A DNA stretch of 6,523 bases from contig NHDJ01000034.1 of the NCBI GenBank assembly GCA_002167265.1, positions 40,121 through 46,643 of the forward strand. Reading direction: 5' to 3'. Origin of the DNA: Verrucomicrobia bacterium TMED56 (GTDB lineage Bacteria > Verrucomicrobiota > Verrucomicrobiia > Opitutales > Seribacteraceae). Under the pieces are notes generated by a model, which saw nothing but the letters and a program-made list of their open reading frames with translations, was not told where the DNA came from and searched no databases. A program made the position numbers and the translations under genes. Of the stretch, positions 1 through 6,473 are shown one piece after another. Within the stretch, counting starts at the first letter, position 1; each line of letters begins with the position of its first letter.

Positions 1-374
1 CCTTTTACAGAAACATCATCGATAAAGTTTTCAACCTTTTCAGTGGAAGCGCCAACTTCTCGCATTGCTTGAAGATATATTTCAAAATGGCTGGAATATT
101 CCTGATTGCCATTATCTCCGAAGGATTTATCCGACTCTTCCTCCATGACTATTTCATTAATGAAGCGTACAAGATTGCCATTCGGGTTTGGAATCCACGG
201 AGAACCTGCGGGAACTAGTTCTGACTGTAATTTTTTTAAAAGGGACATAAAATCCCAAACTGCAAACACATGATGTTCCATGAAAGTTGCCAATTCTTCT
301 ATCGAGTTGATTCGGCTAAATATTTCATGATTCTCAAGTTTATTTTTGACTGAGTCTAATGAATTCAAATTCAT
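1..374 (-). CDS. DUF3050 family protein, N-terminal part (runs off left edge)
   Basis: This partial gene reads leftward and leaves the window after 124 full codons. I translated it by hand from the ATG at 374-372 (MNLNSLDSVKNKLEN...). Residues 31-43 read FMEHHVFAVWDFM, followed by a LLKKLQ segment, a PW.PNP stretch, an FINEIVMEEESD segment (residues 71-82) and SSHFEIYLQAM (94-104). These blocks in this order are the hallmark of DUF3050, a family of unknown biochemical role placed among heme-oxygenase-like all-helical folds. Conserved Glu and His residues (E33, H34, H35, E78-E80, D82, H96, E98) could form a metal site, but that is inference. There is no signal peptide, so it is probably cytoplasmic. 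The start lies 55 bases after the tRNA-Arg 3' end with no terminator or convincing separate promoter between them, so co-transcription is likely. The ribosome binding site is weak. Family call firm; function unknown. Confidence 0.85.
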   Translation of the reverse strand, partial: MNLNSLDSVKNKLENHEIFSRINSIEELATFMEHHVFAVWDFMSLLKKLQSELVPAGSPWIPNPNGNLVRFINEIVMEEESDKSFGDNGNQEYSSHFEIYLQAMREVGASTEKVENFIDDVSVK

Positions 375-429
375 AATATCATTTATATTATCTTTTAATG
401 TTGTGCCAAAATTAAAACGAAAATTATTA

Positions 430-504
430 TGGCACTCCCGCTGGGAGTCGAACCCAGATCTTCGGTTCCGGAGACCAATGTTCTATCCATTGAACTACAG
501 GAGC
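430..504 (-). tRNA. tRNA-Arg, anticodon CCG
   Basis: The minus strand folds into a full cloverleaf. The acceptor stem is GCTCCTG with CGGGAGT (G-T wobbles at 1-72 and 6-67). The D-arm is GTTC/GAAC. The anticodon stem TTGGT/ACCGA holds loop CTCCGGA, giving anticodon CCG, which reads Arg codon CGG. The T-arm is CTGGG-TTCGACT-CCCAG. Discriminator G73 is followed by an encoded CCA (430-432). The gene has a near-consensus promoter directly upstream. It reads toward the DUF3050 gene, which begins 55 bases downstream. Confidence 0.96.
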
Positions 505-512
505 AAATGGGT

Positions 513-541
513 ATTATCTAAAAGTAACTAACAATCGTCAA
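513..541 (-). promoter_or_regulatory. Sigma-70 promoter of tRNA-Arg
   Basis: On the minus strand TTGACG (541-536) and GATAAT (518-513) are separated by exactly 17 bases, each matching the -35 and -10 consensus at five of six positions. Transcription would start near 506-507, just ahead of the tRNA 5' end at 504. This is the only evident promoter for both the tRNA and the DUF3050 gene behind it. Confidence 0.8.
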
Positions 542-725
542 ACCTTTGGTGATTACTTGATAAAAGCAGTAATATAAATTGAGCTTTTAAAAATGCTTTC
601 CAGATATTAGCAATTTTCAAAGTTAGTTTTTGAAGTCTCGAATCAAGGTCCAGAAAAATTGATCTAATATCATTCTCATATTTAAGAATTTGGGGATAGC
701 ATGCTGAAGAAATTTTCAGAAAAGT
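542..725. other. Intergenic stretch between tRNA-Arg and the receptor promoter
   Basis: I see no gene here. The stretch is AT-rich and separates the divergent tRNA-Arg and receptor units. Position 701 is an ATG in frame with the receptor, preceded at 692-696 by GGGGA, which resembles a ribosome binding site. The codons from 701 to 820, however, run through the promoter and the Fur-like operators, so I regard this as a chance extension. At 666-682 there is a loose palindrome with some similarity to a Fur half-site, too imperfect to call. Confidence 0.6.
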
Positions 726-755
726 TTGACATTAAGATATTATTAAGATTGAGAT
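726..755 (+). promoter_or_regulatory. Probable promoter of the siderophore receptor
   Basis: A perfect -35 hexamer TTGACA lies at 726-731. The -10 position is weak: TGAGAT at 750-755 (18-base spacing) or TTGAGA at 749-754 (17-base spacing). The -10 side is covered by the first Fur-like palindrome, which is the layout expected if Fur-iron blocks RNA polymerase. The transcript would start near 762 and give a leader of roughly 60 bases before the ATG at 821. Confidence 0.5.
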
Positions 756-772
756 TGAGTCTCAGTATCAAT
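748..772. promoter_or_regulatory. Fur-like operator 1
   Basis: This is a 25-base palindrome centred on T760. Ten of twelve base pairs match between the left half ATTGAGATTGAG and the right half CTCAGTATCAAT. It resembles the known Fur box in length and in its TGAGA/TCTCA character, although it is more G+C rich than the E. coli consensus. It covers the -10 region of the receptor promoter. It shares the exact 15-mer TGAGATTGAGTCTCA with operator 2, and the two centres are 22 bases apart, about two helical turns. Confidence 0.65.
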
Positions 773-794
773 GAGATTGAGTCTCATTCTCATT
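770..794. promoter_or_regulatory. Fur-like operator 2
   Basis: This is a 25-base near-perfect palindrome centred on T782: left half AATGAGATTGAG, right half CTCATTCTCATT, eleven of twelve pairs matching. The AATGAGA...TCTCATT form is close to well-known Fur boxes of siderophore receptor genes. It lies immediately downstream of operator 1, overlapping it by three bases, and ends 26 bases before the ATG at 821. Cooperative binding of two Fur dimers on one face of the DNA is a reasonable inference. Confidence 0.75.
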
Positions 795-820
795 GTCCGC
801 TAAACAAACTCAAGCTACAA

Positions 821-2932
821 ATGAAAATAACAACCACCCGAACGAAAAGGGCTGCAATCATTGCTATGGCATTGGCAGTCTTTAACATAAACGCTGGAGC
901 CCAAGAACAGGCTTACGAGCTCAATCCTTTGGATGTAACTGGCTCAAAGGTAGTATCACCTTCGTTATCTTCTGGGCTCAAGTCATTAGGACCTATAAAA
1001 GATATTCCTAAAAGTCTTTCAGTTGTTACTGACGATCAGATTAAAGCACAGGGTATGAATAGCGTCGGTGATATTATAAATTACACACCAGGCGTAAATA
1101 ATTCTCAGGGTGAAGGGCACCGAGATGCAGCAGTTATTCGTGGTGTTCGTACTACTCAGGATTTCTATCGTGATGGGATAAGAGATGATGTGCAATATTA
1201 CCGCCCTCTCTACAACATCGAACAAGTTGAAATAATTCGCGGCCCTGACGCACTTCTATCTGGTTTTGGTGGTGGATACGGTTTGATCAATCGCGTTTCC
1301 AAAAAGGGGATGATTGGTGAAGATTTTACCGTTTTAAGCGGTAGCGTCGATACATTCGGTGAACACAATGTCCAACTCGACAAGAATATTGAACTGGATG
1401 ATAACACAGCTTTGCGTGTAAATGTTTTTGGTGAAAATTTGGAAAACCACCGTGACTTTTATTATGGGGACGGCTTTGGTATTAATCCTACATTAAAGTA
1501 TGACTTGGGGAATGGTAGCACACTTGATGCTTCTTACGAATACCTAGACCAAGAGCGTTTTATTGATCGCGGTATTCCTACAGGTGCCGACAACAAACCT
1601 GTCGGGTCTTTAAAAGACGTTGTATTCGGAGATTCAAGTGAAAATTTCTCCACACATGAAGCTCACATTCTGCGTGCAGTGTTTGAACATCAAGCAACTG
1701 ATTCATTAATGGGGCGTTTATCAGCAAGTCACAGCAATCATGACAAACTTTATCAAAACCTCTACGCCTCCGCATATGATGCAGCAAACAATACTGCAAC
1801 TCTTGATGGTTATGTAGATACAACCAAGAGGAAGACTTCTATCTTTTCATACGATCTAACAGGTGAATTCGAAACTGCTGGTATTACTCATAGTATTACC
1901 GTAGGCGCCGAATACCTCGAAACAGACAATGACAATGATCGCTATCACGCAAATTTTCTGCCGGATTACAATTCAGACCCTGATACTGAAGTTTTCACGA
2001 TTGCCCGCCCGCTCAACATTTCTGGAAATGTAGGTGTTAATAACGACGGAAATACAACAACCAATTATTACACTGGTGCTAATCGTGTTAATGCTGATAT
2101 GACCTTTGCAGACATCAAGGTTCTATCTTTTTACTTGAATGACGAAATTGCCCTAACTGATTCTTTAGATCTAGTTCTTGGTGCTCGTTTTGATAATATG
2201 GATATTGATGTAACAGGCACAACTACCGGAGCAGATGAAGATGATACCATTTCACCCCGTGTTGGCATGATCCTAGATTTGACCGAACAAGCTTCTGTGT
2301 ATGCTAGCTTTAGCGAGACTTTTGCTCCAAAAGCAGGCGACCAATACGCAAAAGTAAGTGCAAATGATGAAAAAATAGATCCAAATACTTTCGAAAATTT
2401 GGAATTTGGAATTAAATATGACCTTCCTATCGGTTTGACCTTCACTGCAGCATACTTCGAGGTTGAAGCAAACAAACCAGAATACGATGTTGCAACAATG
2501 ACTAGTACAATGGTTAAGTCTGACATTACAGGATTCGAGCTAGAGCTCATAGGATCTTTAACAGATCAATGGTTTGTAAGTGCTGGTTACACTAACCTTG
2601 ACGCAAAAGCAGACGGTGGAAATCCACTTCGCGAAGCTCCTGAAGATATGTTCTCTATTTGGAACAACTACTCAGTTTCTGATCGCCTCGCTGTTAATCT
2701 TGGAGTTATTTACCAAGGAGAAAGTGTTATCAAAACAGGTAGCTCAGCAATTCTTCCTGATTACACACGCGTAGACGCTGGTGCTTCTTATGCATTAACA
2801 GAAAATACAACTGTTCAGCTCAATGTGGAAAACCTTACTGATGAGTTATACTTCCCACATTCGCACAGTACGCACCAAGCTTCTGTAGGTGCTCCTATTA
2901 ATGCAATGCTTTCTATCACAAGTAAGTTCTAG
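821..2932 (+). CDS. TonB-dependent siderophore receptor (outer membrane)
   Basis: The 703-residue product is an outer-membrane barrel that imports ferric siderophore using energy from TonB-ExbB-ExbD. From the ATG at 821 it opens with a signal peptide (KITTTRTKR, hydrophobic AAIIAMALAVF, likely cut after AGA at residue 27). A TonB-box-like segment YELNPLDVTG follows at residues 32-41. The plug contains DIPKSLSVVTDDQI, a DIINYTPGV motif, VIRGVRTTQDFYRDGIRDD and VEIIRGPDALL, the pattern of the siderophore-receptor family and most like catecholate types. The remainder is the beta-barrel, ending with VQLNVENLTDELYF and a C-terminal SKF whose last Phe suits Bam-dependent assembly. Length is normal for the family. 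The frame extends 40 codons upstream to 701, but those codons cover the promoter and two Fur-like boxes and precede the signal peptide. I therefore choose 821 although it has little Shine-Dalgarno signal. It stands alone, with no transport or synthesis genes beside it. The ligand is unknown. Confidence 0.92.
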   Translation: MKITTTRTKRAAIIAMALAVFNINAGAQEQAYELNPLDVTGSKVVSPSLSSGLKSLGPIKDIPKSLSVVTDDQIKAQGMNSVGDIINYTPGVNNSQGEGHRDAAVIRGVRTTQDFYRDGIRDDVQYYRPLYNIEQVEIIRGPDALLSGFGGGYGLINRVSKKGMIGEDFTVLSGSVDTFGEHNVQLDKNIELDDNTALRVNVFGENLENHRDFYYGDGFGINPTLKYDLGNGSTLDASYEYLDQERFIDRGIPTGADNKPVGSLKDVVFGDSSENFSTHEAHILRAVFEHQATDSLMGRLSASHSNHDKLYQNLYASAYDAANNTATLDGYVDTTKRKTSIFSYDLTGEFETAGITHSITVGAEYLETDNDNDRYHANFLPDYNSDPDTEVFTIARPLNISGNVGVNNDGNTTTNYYTGANRVNADMTFADIKVLSFYLNDEIALTDSLDLVLGARFDNMDIDVTGTTTGADEDDTISPRVGMILDLTEQASVYASFSETFAPKAGDQYAKVSANDEKIDPNTFENLEFGIKYDLPIGLTFTAAYFEVEANKPEYDVATMTSTMVKSDITGFELELIGSLTDQWFVSAGYTNLDAKADGGNPLREAPEDMFSIWNNYSVSDRLAVNLGVIYQGESVIKTGSSAILPDYTRVDAGASYALTENTTVQLNVENLTDELYFPHSHSTHQASVGAPINAMLSITSKF

Positions 2933-2963
2933 GAATAAAATTTAAGACCTAGTTTGTTTGTTT

Positions 2964-2997
2964 CAGATTATCCGAAACTTTTAGAATAATCTGTTTT
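2964..2997 (+). terminator. Weak hairpin after the receptor gene
   Basis: CAGATTAT (2964-2971) pairs perfectly with ATAATCTG (2986-2993) around a 14-base loop and is followed by TTTT. The 8-bp stem is A+T-rich and the loop long, so it would be a poor terminator or a 3'-end stabilising structure. It begins 31 bases after the stop codon. Confidence 0.35.
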
Positions 2998-3037
2998 ATA
3001 CAAGTCGTGTAGGCAACGCGCTTGTGAAGGTCTTACT

Positions 3038-3078
3038 GGACCCTGCTTTAGCAAAGTAAAGCAGGGTCCTTTTATTTT
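3038..3078 (+). terminator. Strong intrinsic terminator of the receptor transcript
   Basis: GGACCCTGCTTTA (3038-3050) and TAAAGCAGGGTCC (3057-3069) form a perfect 13-bp stem with a 6-base loop, followed by TTTTATTTT (3070-3078). The T-rich tail is present only on the plus strand, so it acts on rightward transcription, most likely the receptor mRNA. It insulates the tRNA-Asn promoter, which starts 20 bases downstream. Confidence 0.9.
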
Positions 3079-3097
3079 GCAACAAAAATGGTCAAGG

Positions 3098-3125
3098 TTG
3101 ACACTGGGAAGTGAATTTACATAAT
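3098..3125 (+). promoter_or_regulatory. Sigma-70 promoter of tRNA-Asn
   Basis: A perfect -35 TTGACA at 3098-3103 and a five-of-six -10 CATAAT at 3120-3125 are 16 bases apart. The start would be near 3132, about five bases before the mature tRNA 5' end. Confidence 0.8.
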
Positions 3126-3136
3126 TACTCCTTTTA

Positions 3137-3211
<75 letters not shown>

Positions 3212-3220
3212 ATTCACATA

Positions 3221-4588
3221 TTATCTGTGATCTAATTCCGGCCACTTCTCAAGTTTTCGATGCAAAGTTCTCCTGCTAATTCCCATAAGCTTTGCAGCCT
3301 TGGTTCGATTACCTGAAGATTGTAAAAGTGCATTTCTAAGTAGGCGCTTCTCATTTTCCTCAACTGACAAATGTGGAGTTGCAGAAGATGTATCCTGAGG
3401 ATCGATTTCATTACTATCGTTCGTTGAAAATCTAATATCCAAATCGTATGGAGTAACTTCCATGCCACGTTTCAAAACAACTAAATTCTCACAAAAATTT
3501 CTAAGTTCTCTAACATTGCCCGGCCATCTATACTTTTCTAGAATTTCAATAGACGCTCGGTTGAGGATGGGAGCTTCAAATCCATTTTCCTTAGCAAAAT
3601 GAGACAGGAAGTGATTCAGAAGGATTGAAATGTCCTCTCTTCTCTCCCGCAAGGGCGGAAGGTGTACAGTTACAACATTCATTCGATAGTACAAATCCTC
3701 GCGAAAATCTCCTTTATCTGACATTTTCCTGAGATCCCGATTGGTTGCACACACCAACCGAACATCCAAATCTATCGTATTTGAACTGCCCAGGCGCTCA
3801 ATGCTTTTAGACTCAAGAAAGCGAAGGAGTTTTACTTGAGTCGATGCATCAATTTCACCAATCTCATCTAAAAATAAAGTTCCCTTATTCGCTGACTCAA
3901 AACGACCAACTCTTTTGTCCACTGCTCCGGTGAAAGCACCTTTTTCGTGACCAAATAGTTCACTTTCCAAAAGATTGGCGGGTAGGGCGGCACAATGAAC
4001 AGGAACAAAAGGACCTCGCGAGCAATCGCTATTCTGATGAATTGCCTGGGCGATCAATTCTTTTCCAGTACCGGTTTCTCCGGTTACTAGGATCGTCGCT
4101 CTGGATGGACCGACAAGTTTGACTTGTTCCAATACCTTTTCCAAGGCTGGAGAATTTCCCAATATACCATCAAAACTGTAAGTTTTATCCAGTCTTTGAT
4201 GCAGGTCTTGGTTTTCCTTTTTTAGCTTTCTATCATTCAGGCCTCGCATGATTAAAAGCTCTAGTTTTTCTAGATTAACGGGCTTGGATAGAAAATCAAA
4301 TGCTCCTCGCTTCATCGCCTCAACTGCCAGATCCACTTCACCATATGCCGTCATCATGATACAAATCGTTTCAGGTGAATGTTTAATAGCATAGTCAATA
4401 ACGCTCATTCCTGATTCCCCGGACATACGGAGGTCGGTGAGTACGACTTCAAAACTTTCGGCTTCCATTGCGTTAAAAGCCTCTTCCGCACTAGAAGCCA
4501 TAAAGACTTCAAATCTATCGTCCAAGGCTAGCTCAAGGCCTTCACGTGTGTGCTCCTCGTCATCAACAATTAAAAGATTTGCCTTCAT
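3221..4588 (-). CDS. Sigma-54-dependent response regulator, NtrC family
   Basis: The 455-residue product is a cytoplasmic transcription activator of the NtrC class. Residues 1-115 are a receiver domain with the acidic pair D9/D10, phospho-acceptor D52, T80 and K102. A helical linker leads to an AAA+ domain with Walker A GETGTGKE (170-177), the sigma-54-contacting GAFTGA loop (217-222), Walker B LFLDEIGE (D241, E242), FREDLYYR with arginines 296 and 302, and WPGNVREL (355-362). A linker of about 45 residues precedes a Fis-type helix-turn-helix, NRTKAAKLMGISRRTLHRKL (427-446). All key residues for phosphorylation, ATP hydrolysis and sigma-54 remodelling are present, so it should be active. Its ATG overlaps the kinase stop codon as ATGA, which indicates translational coupling to its partner. 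I found no convincing sigma-54 promoter in this window, so its targets lie elsewhere. No terminator is visible after it. Confidence 0.95.
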   Translation of the reverse strand: MKANLLIVDDEEHTREGLELALDDRFEVFMASSAEEAFNAMEAESFEVVLTDLRMSGESGMSVIDYAIKHSPETICIMMTAYGEVDLAVEAMKRGAFDFLSKPVNLEKLELLIMRGLNDRKLKKENQDLHQRLDKTYSFDGILGNSPALEKVLEQVKLVGPSRATILVTGETGTGKELIAQAIHQNSDCSRGPFVPVHCAALPANLLESELFGHEKGAFTGAVDKRVGRFESANKGTLFLDEIGEIDASTQVKLLRFLESKSIERLGSSNTIDLDVRLVCATNRDLRKMSDKGDFREDLYYRMNVVTVHLPPLRERREDISILLNHFLSHFAKENGFEAPILNRASIEILEKYRWPGNVRELRNFCENLVVLKRGMEVTPYDLDIRFSTNDSNEIDPQDTSSATPHLSVEENEKRLLRNALLQSSGNRTKAAKLMGISRRTLHRKLEKWPELDHR

Positions 4589-5799
4589 CCGCCTGGCTGG
4601 TCTGACTGGTTGCTTTCAAGCATGGTCCTTCGAATGGATTTTCTTGGAAAATTTAATGTTACTATAGTACCCGAACCTTCCTTGCTGTCGATTCCTACTT
4701 CGCCTCCGTGATCTCGCATAATGCGATGGACAATCATCATTCCTATTCCATGACCTGATTTCTTAGTTGAGAAGTATGGCTCAAATACTCGAGAAATGTT
4801 CTCTTTTTTTATGCCCGTCCCTTGATCAACAATCTTAGCAAAAACATAATTGTCATCGATACCGGTAACAATTCGGATAACGGACTTTTCACCAACAGCG
4901 TCCAGTGCATTCCCAATTATATTGTAGAAAACCTGTTTGATTTGCTCAGAATCCGCCTGAATCATTGGTTCTCGAACTCCGGCTTCCATACTTACGGAAA
5001 TTTTTTTAGCATTAAGTTCTTTTTCTCTAAGCCTAACCGTTTCCCCAATAATTTGAAGAAGGTTGATTTTTTTGAAATCTGGATCAGTGGGTCGAATGGC
5101 TTTAAGAAAATGTGCTATTATCCCGTCCAGTCTTTTCACTTCCTTGATGCAGGAATTCAATGATTTCTCAGCCTTCAAGCTTTCCTTTTCTTTAAGGTGC
5201 AGGTTTCTGCTCAGCAGCTGCAGGTGAATATTTATCGAATTGAGGGGGTTGCCGAGTTCATGTGCAACACCAGCTGCTAAATCCATAATGCTTGATACTT
5301 TTTCGCTTTCGATTTTAGCATTCAGGTCATCCATTTCTTCAGTAATATCAGACATGACGACAGCAAGACCGGCCTTTTCTGCTGTATTGTCAGCTTCCTC
5401 AGATCTTTCTATCGGGACAGCATAGATTCTGAGTTGTCTCACTTCTGGATAAGTAATTTGCATCTCACGCATCACCACTTCGGGATAAGAAGGGTCACTG
5501 GTTCTATCCATACCCAATGCCCTTGCAATCTCTGGAGATACTTTACGTATATTTATTTTTTCAGAAATTTTTTCCTTTAATCCAATCAAAGAACGTCCCT
5601 GCTGATTCGAATAGGTTAAAGAACCCTTGTCATCAAGCACGAGAACTCCATCGCGAATAACATCAAAAACAGTTTCTAATAATTTTCTTTCGCGGGCTAG
5701 CCTTTGAACTAAAATACCCAAATTCACTTCATCCAAATCATCCAGTCGACCAAGGACTCGGTCAAGAGGGCTACGATTCGATTTTTTTCCTACTTCCAT
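4585..5799 (-). CDS. Soluble PAS-domain sensor histidine kinase, NtrB-like
   Basis: This 404-residue kinase phosphorylates the response regulator encoded just downstream. There is no signal peptide or membrane segment, so it senses something inside the cell or through a partner. Residues 1-40 include a charged helical segment (LVQRLARERKLLETVF) likely to form a coiled coil. A PAS-like domain follows at about 41-152 (VFDVIRDGVLVLDDKGSLTY ... VVMSDITEEM). The dimerisation domain has the H-box AAGVAHELGNPLNSINIHL with phospho-acceptor H180. The ATPase domain has the N-box (N293, N297), DQGTGI (325-330), the F-box RVFEPYFSTKK and GHGIGM (349-354). This H-box and domain plan match NtrB-type kinases that pair with sigma-54 regulators. 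Its start overlaps the end of coaB by ten bases and its stop overlaps the regulator start by four. The signal is unknown; a free PAS domain could bind a small ligand or respond to redox state. Confidence 0.93.
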   Translation of the reverse strand: MEVGKKSNRSPLDRVLGRLDDLDEVNLGILVQRLARERKLLETVFDVIRDGVLVLDDKGSLTYSNQQGRSLIGLKEKISEKINIRKVSPEIARALGMDRTSDPSYPEVVMREMQITYPEVRQLRIYAVPIERSEEADNTAEKAGLAVVMSDITEEMDDLNAKIESEKVSSIMDLAAGVAHELGNPLNSINIHLQLLSRNLHLKEKESLKAEKSLNSCIKEVKRLDGIIAHFLKAIRPTDPDFKKINLLQIIGETVRLREKELNAKKISVSMEAGVREPMIQADSEQIKQVFYNIIGNALDAVGEKSVIRIVTGIDDNYVFAKIVDQGTGIKKENISRVFEPYFSTKKSGHGIGMMIVHRIMRDHGGEVGIDSKEGSGTIVTLNFPRKSIRRTMLESNQSDQPGG

Positions 5800-6428
5800 A
5801 TTATTTCAAGAATACCAGAGGCTATTTCTGTCTTGGTTGAAATTTTGAGGCTAACGCTTTCCTCATTCCTAGACAATAAAGTTACTTCATTCGTATCCGA
5901 GTCGAATCCAGTTAACGGAGACCCAATATCGTTTAAAACAATCCAATCCAAATTCTTGGTAATTAGTTTGGATCTAGCATGCAATAAATGGTCTTCTGTT
6001 TCTGCGGCGAATCCCACAAGAGTTTGACTGGGTAATTTTATTTCTCCCAATTCAGCCAAGATATCTGGATTACGAATTAATTTTAATTGATCGGGAAACT
6101 TGTCTTTTTTTAATTTCTCAAAACTTAGAAAGTCTGGTCGGTGGTCTGAAACTGCTGCACTCATAATAACAAGTTCAGAATTTTGAAATTCTTCAAGGAC
6201 TGCTTCCCTCATCTCTAAAGCAGACTCCACCTTTATCAAAGTTACTCCCGGGGGGGGAGGAAGACACACTGGTCCGCTGACCAGGGTTACTTCGAGACCC
6301 ACTTTCTTCGCTTCGCTTGCTAATGCATAGCCCATTTTACCCGTTGACGGATTTGATAAAAACCGAACAGCATCGATCCACTCTCTTGTTGGACCAGCCG
6401 AAATCAAGCATTTTGAAACTACCCCCAT
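5790..6428 (-). CDS. coaB: Phosphopantothenate-cysteine ligase (stand-alone CoaB)
   Basis: CoaB joins cysteine to nucleotide-activated 4'-phosphopantothenate, the second step of coenzyme A synthesis from pantothenate, in the cytoplasm. The 212 residues match the CoaB half of bacterial CoaBC: SAGPTREWIDAVRFLSNPSTGKMG (residues 10-33, with N26 at the place of the ligase Asn), LVSGP (49-53), MSAAVSDHRPD (89-99), EKLKKDK (104-110), RNPDILAEL (119-127), GFAAETE (139-145) and NDI...GFDSDTN (166-180). The N-terminal flavin decarboxylase (CoaC) half of about 180 residues is absent, so CoaC must be encoded elsewhere. The start is chosen because the Rossmann strand begins within a few residues. The gene contains a run of eight C bases on the coding strand (positions 6257-6250, encoding prolines 58-60 and part of another codon), a potential slippage site; the frame is intact here. 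It is first in the operon with the kinase and regulator. Confidence 0.92.
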   Translation of the reverse strand: MGVVSKCLISAGPTREWIDAVRFLSNPSTGKMGYALASEAKKVGLEVTLVSGPVCLPPPPGVTLIKVESALEMREAVLEEFQNSELVIMSAAVSDHRPDFLSFEKLKKDKFPDQLKLIRNPDILAELGEIKLPSQTLVGFAAETEDHLLHARSKLITKNLDWIVLNDIGSPLTGFDSDTNEVTLLSRNEESVSLKISTKTEIASGILEIIWK

Positions 6429-6473
6429 TAAATTAAGAGCGACTTCTTTGAGAAGAATTCATAAAAAGAGTAA

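Noticed and set aside
375..429. TGGCAC near 410 on the minus strand, considered as a sigma-54 -24 element ahead of DUF3050
   Set aside because: The matching GC of the -12 element is missing at the required spacing.
346..531. Plus-strand frame of 61 codons reading through the tRNA-Arg region (…RWESNPDLRFRRPMFYPLNYRS…)
   Set aside because: It is the antisense of tRNA-Arg, a well-known kind of false protein made by translating the complement of tRNA genes.
666..682. Loose palindrome AATAT...ATATT containing CATTCTCAT, possible third Fur-like box
   Set aside because: Only the outer five bases pair well and the centre fails; it is also far upstream of the promoter.
2131..2550. Minus-strand frame of 139 codons within the receptor gene
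   Set aside because: It lies wholly opposite a well-supported coding region, is rich in Ser and Val as expected for an antisense frame, and has no recognisable domain.
3232..3468. Second minus-strand frame overlapping the end of the response regulator
   Set aside because: It overlaps the DNA-binding domain in another frame; the regulator itself explains the sequence fully.
4822..5163. Plus-strand frame of 113 codons within the histidine kinase gene
   Set aside because: It is antisense to the conserved ATPase region of the kinase and shows no family motif or ribosome binding site.
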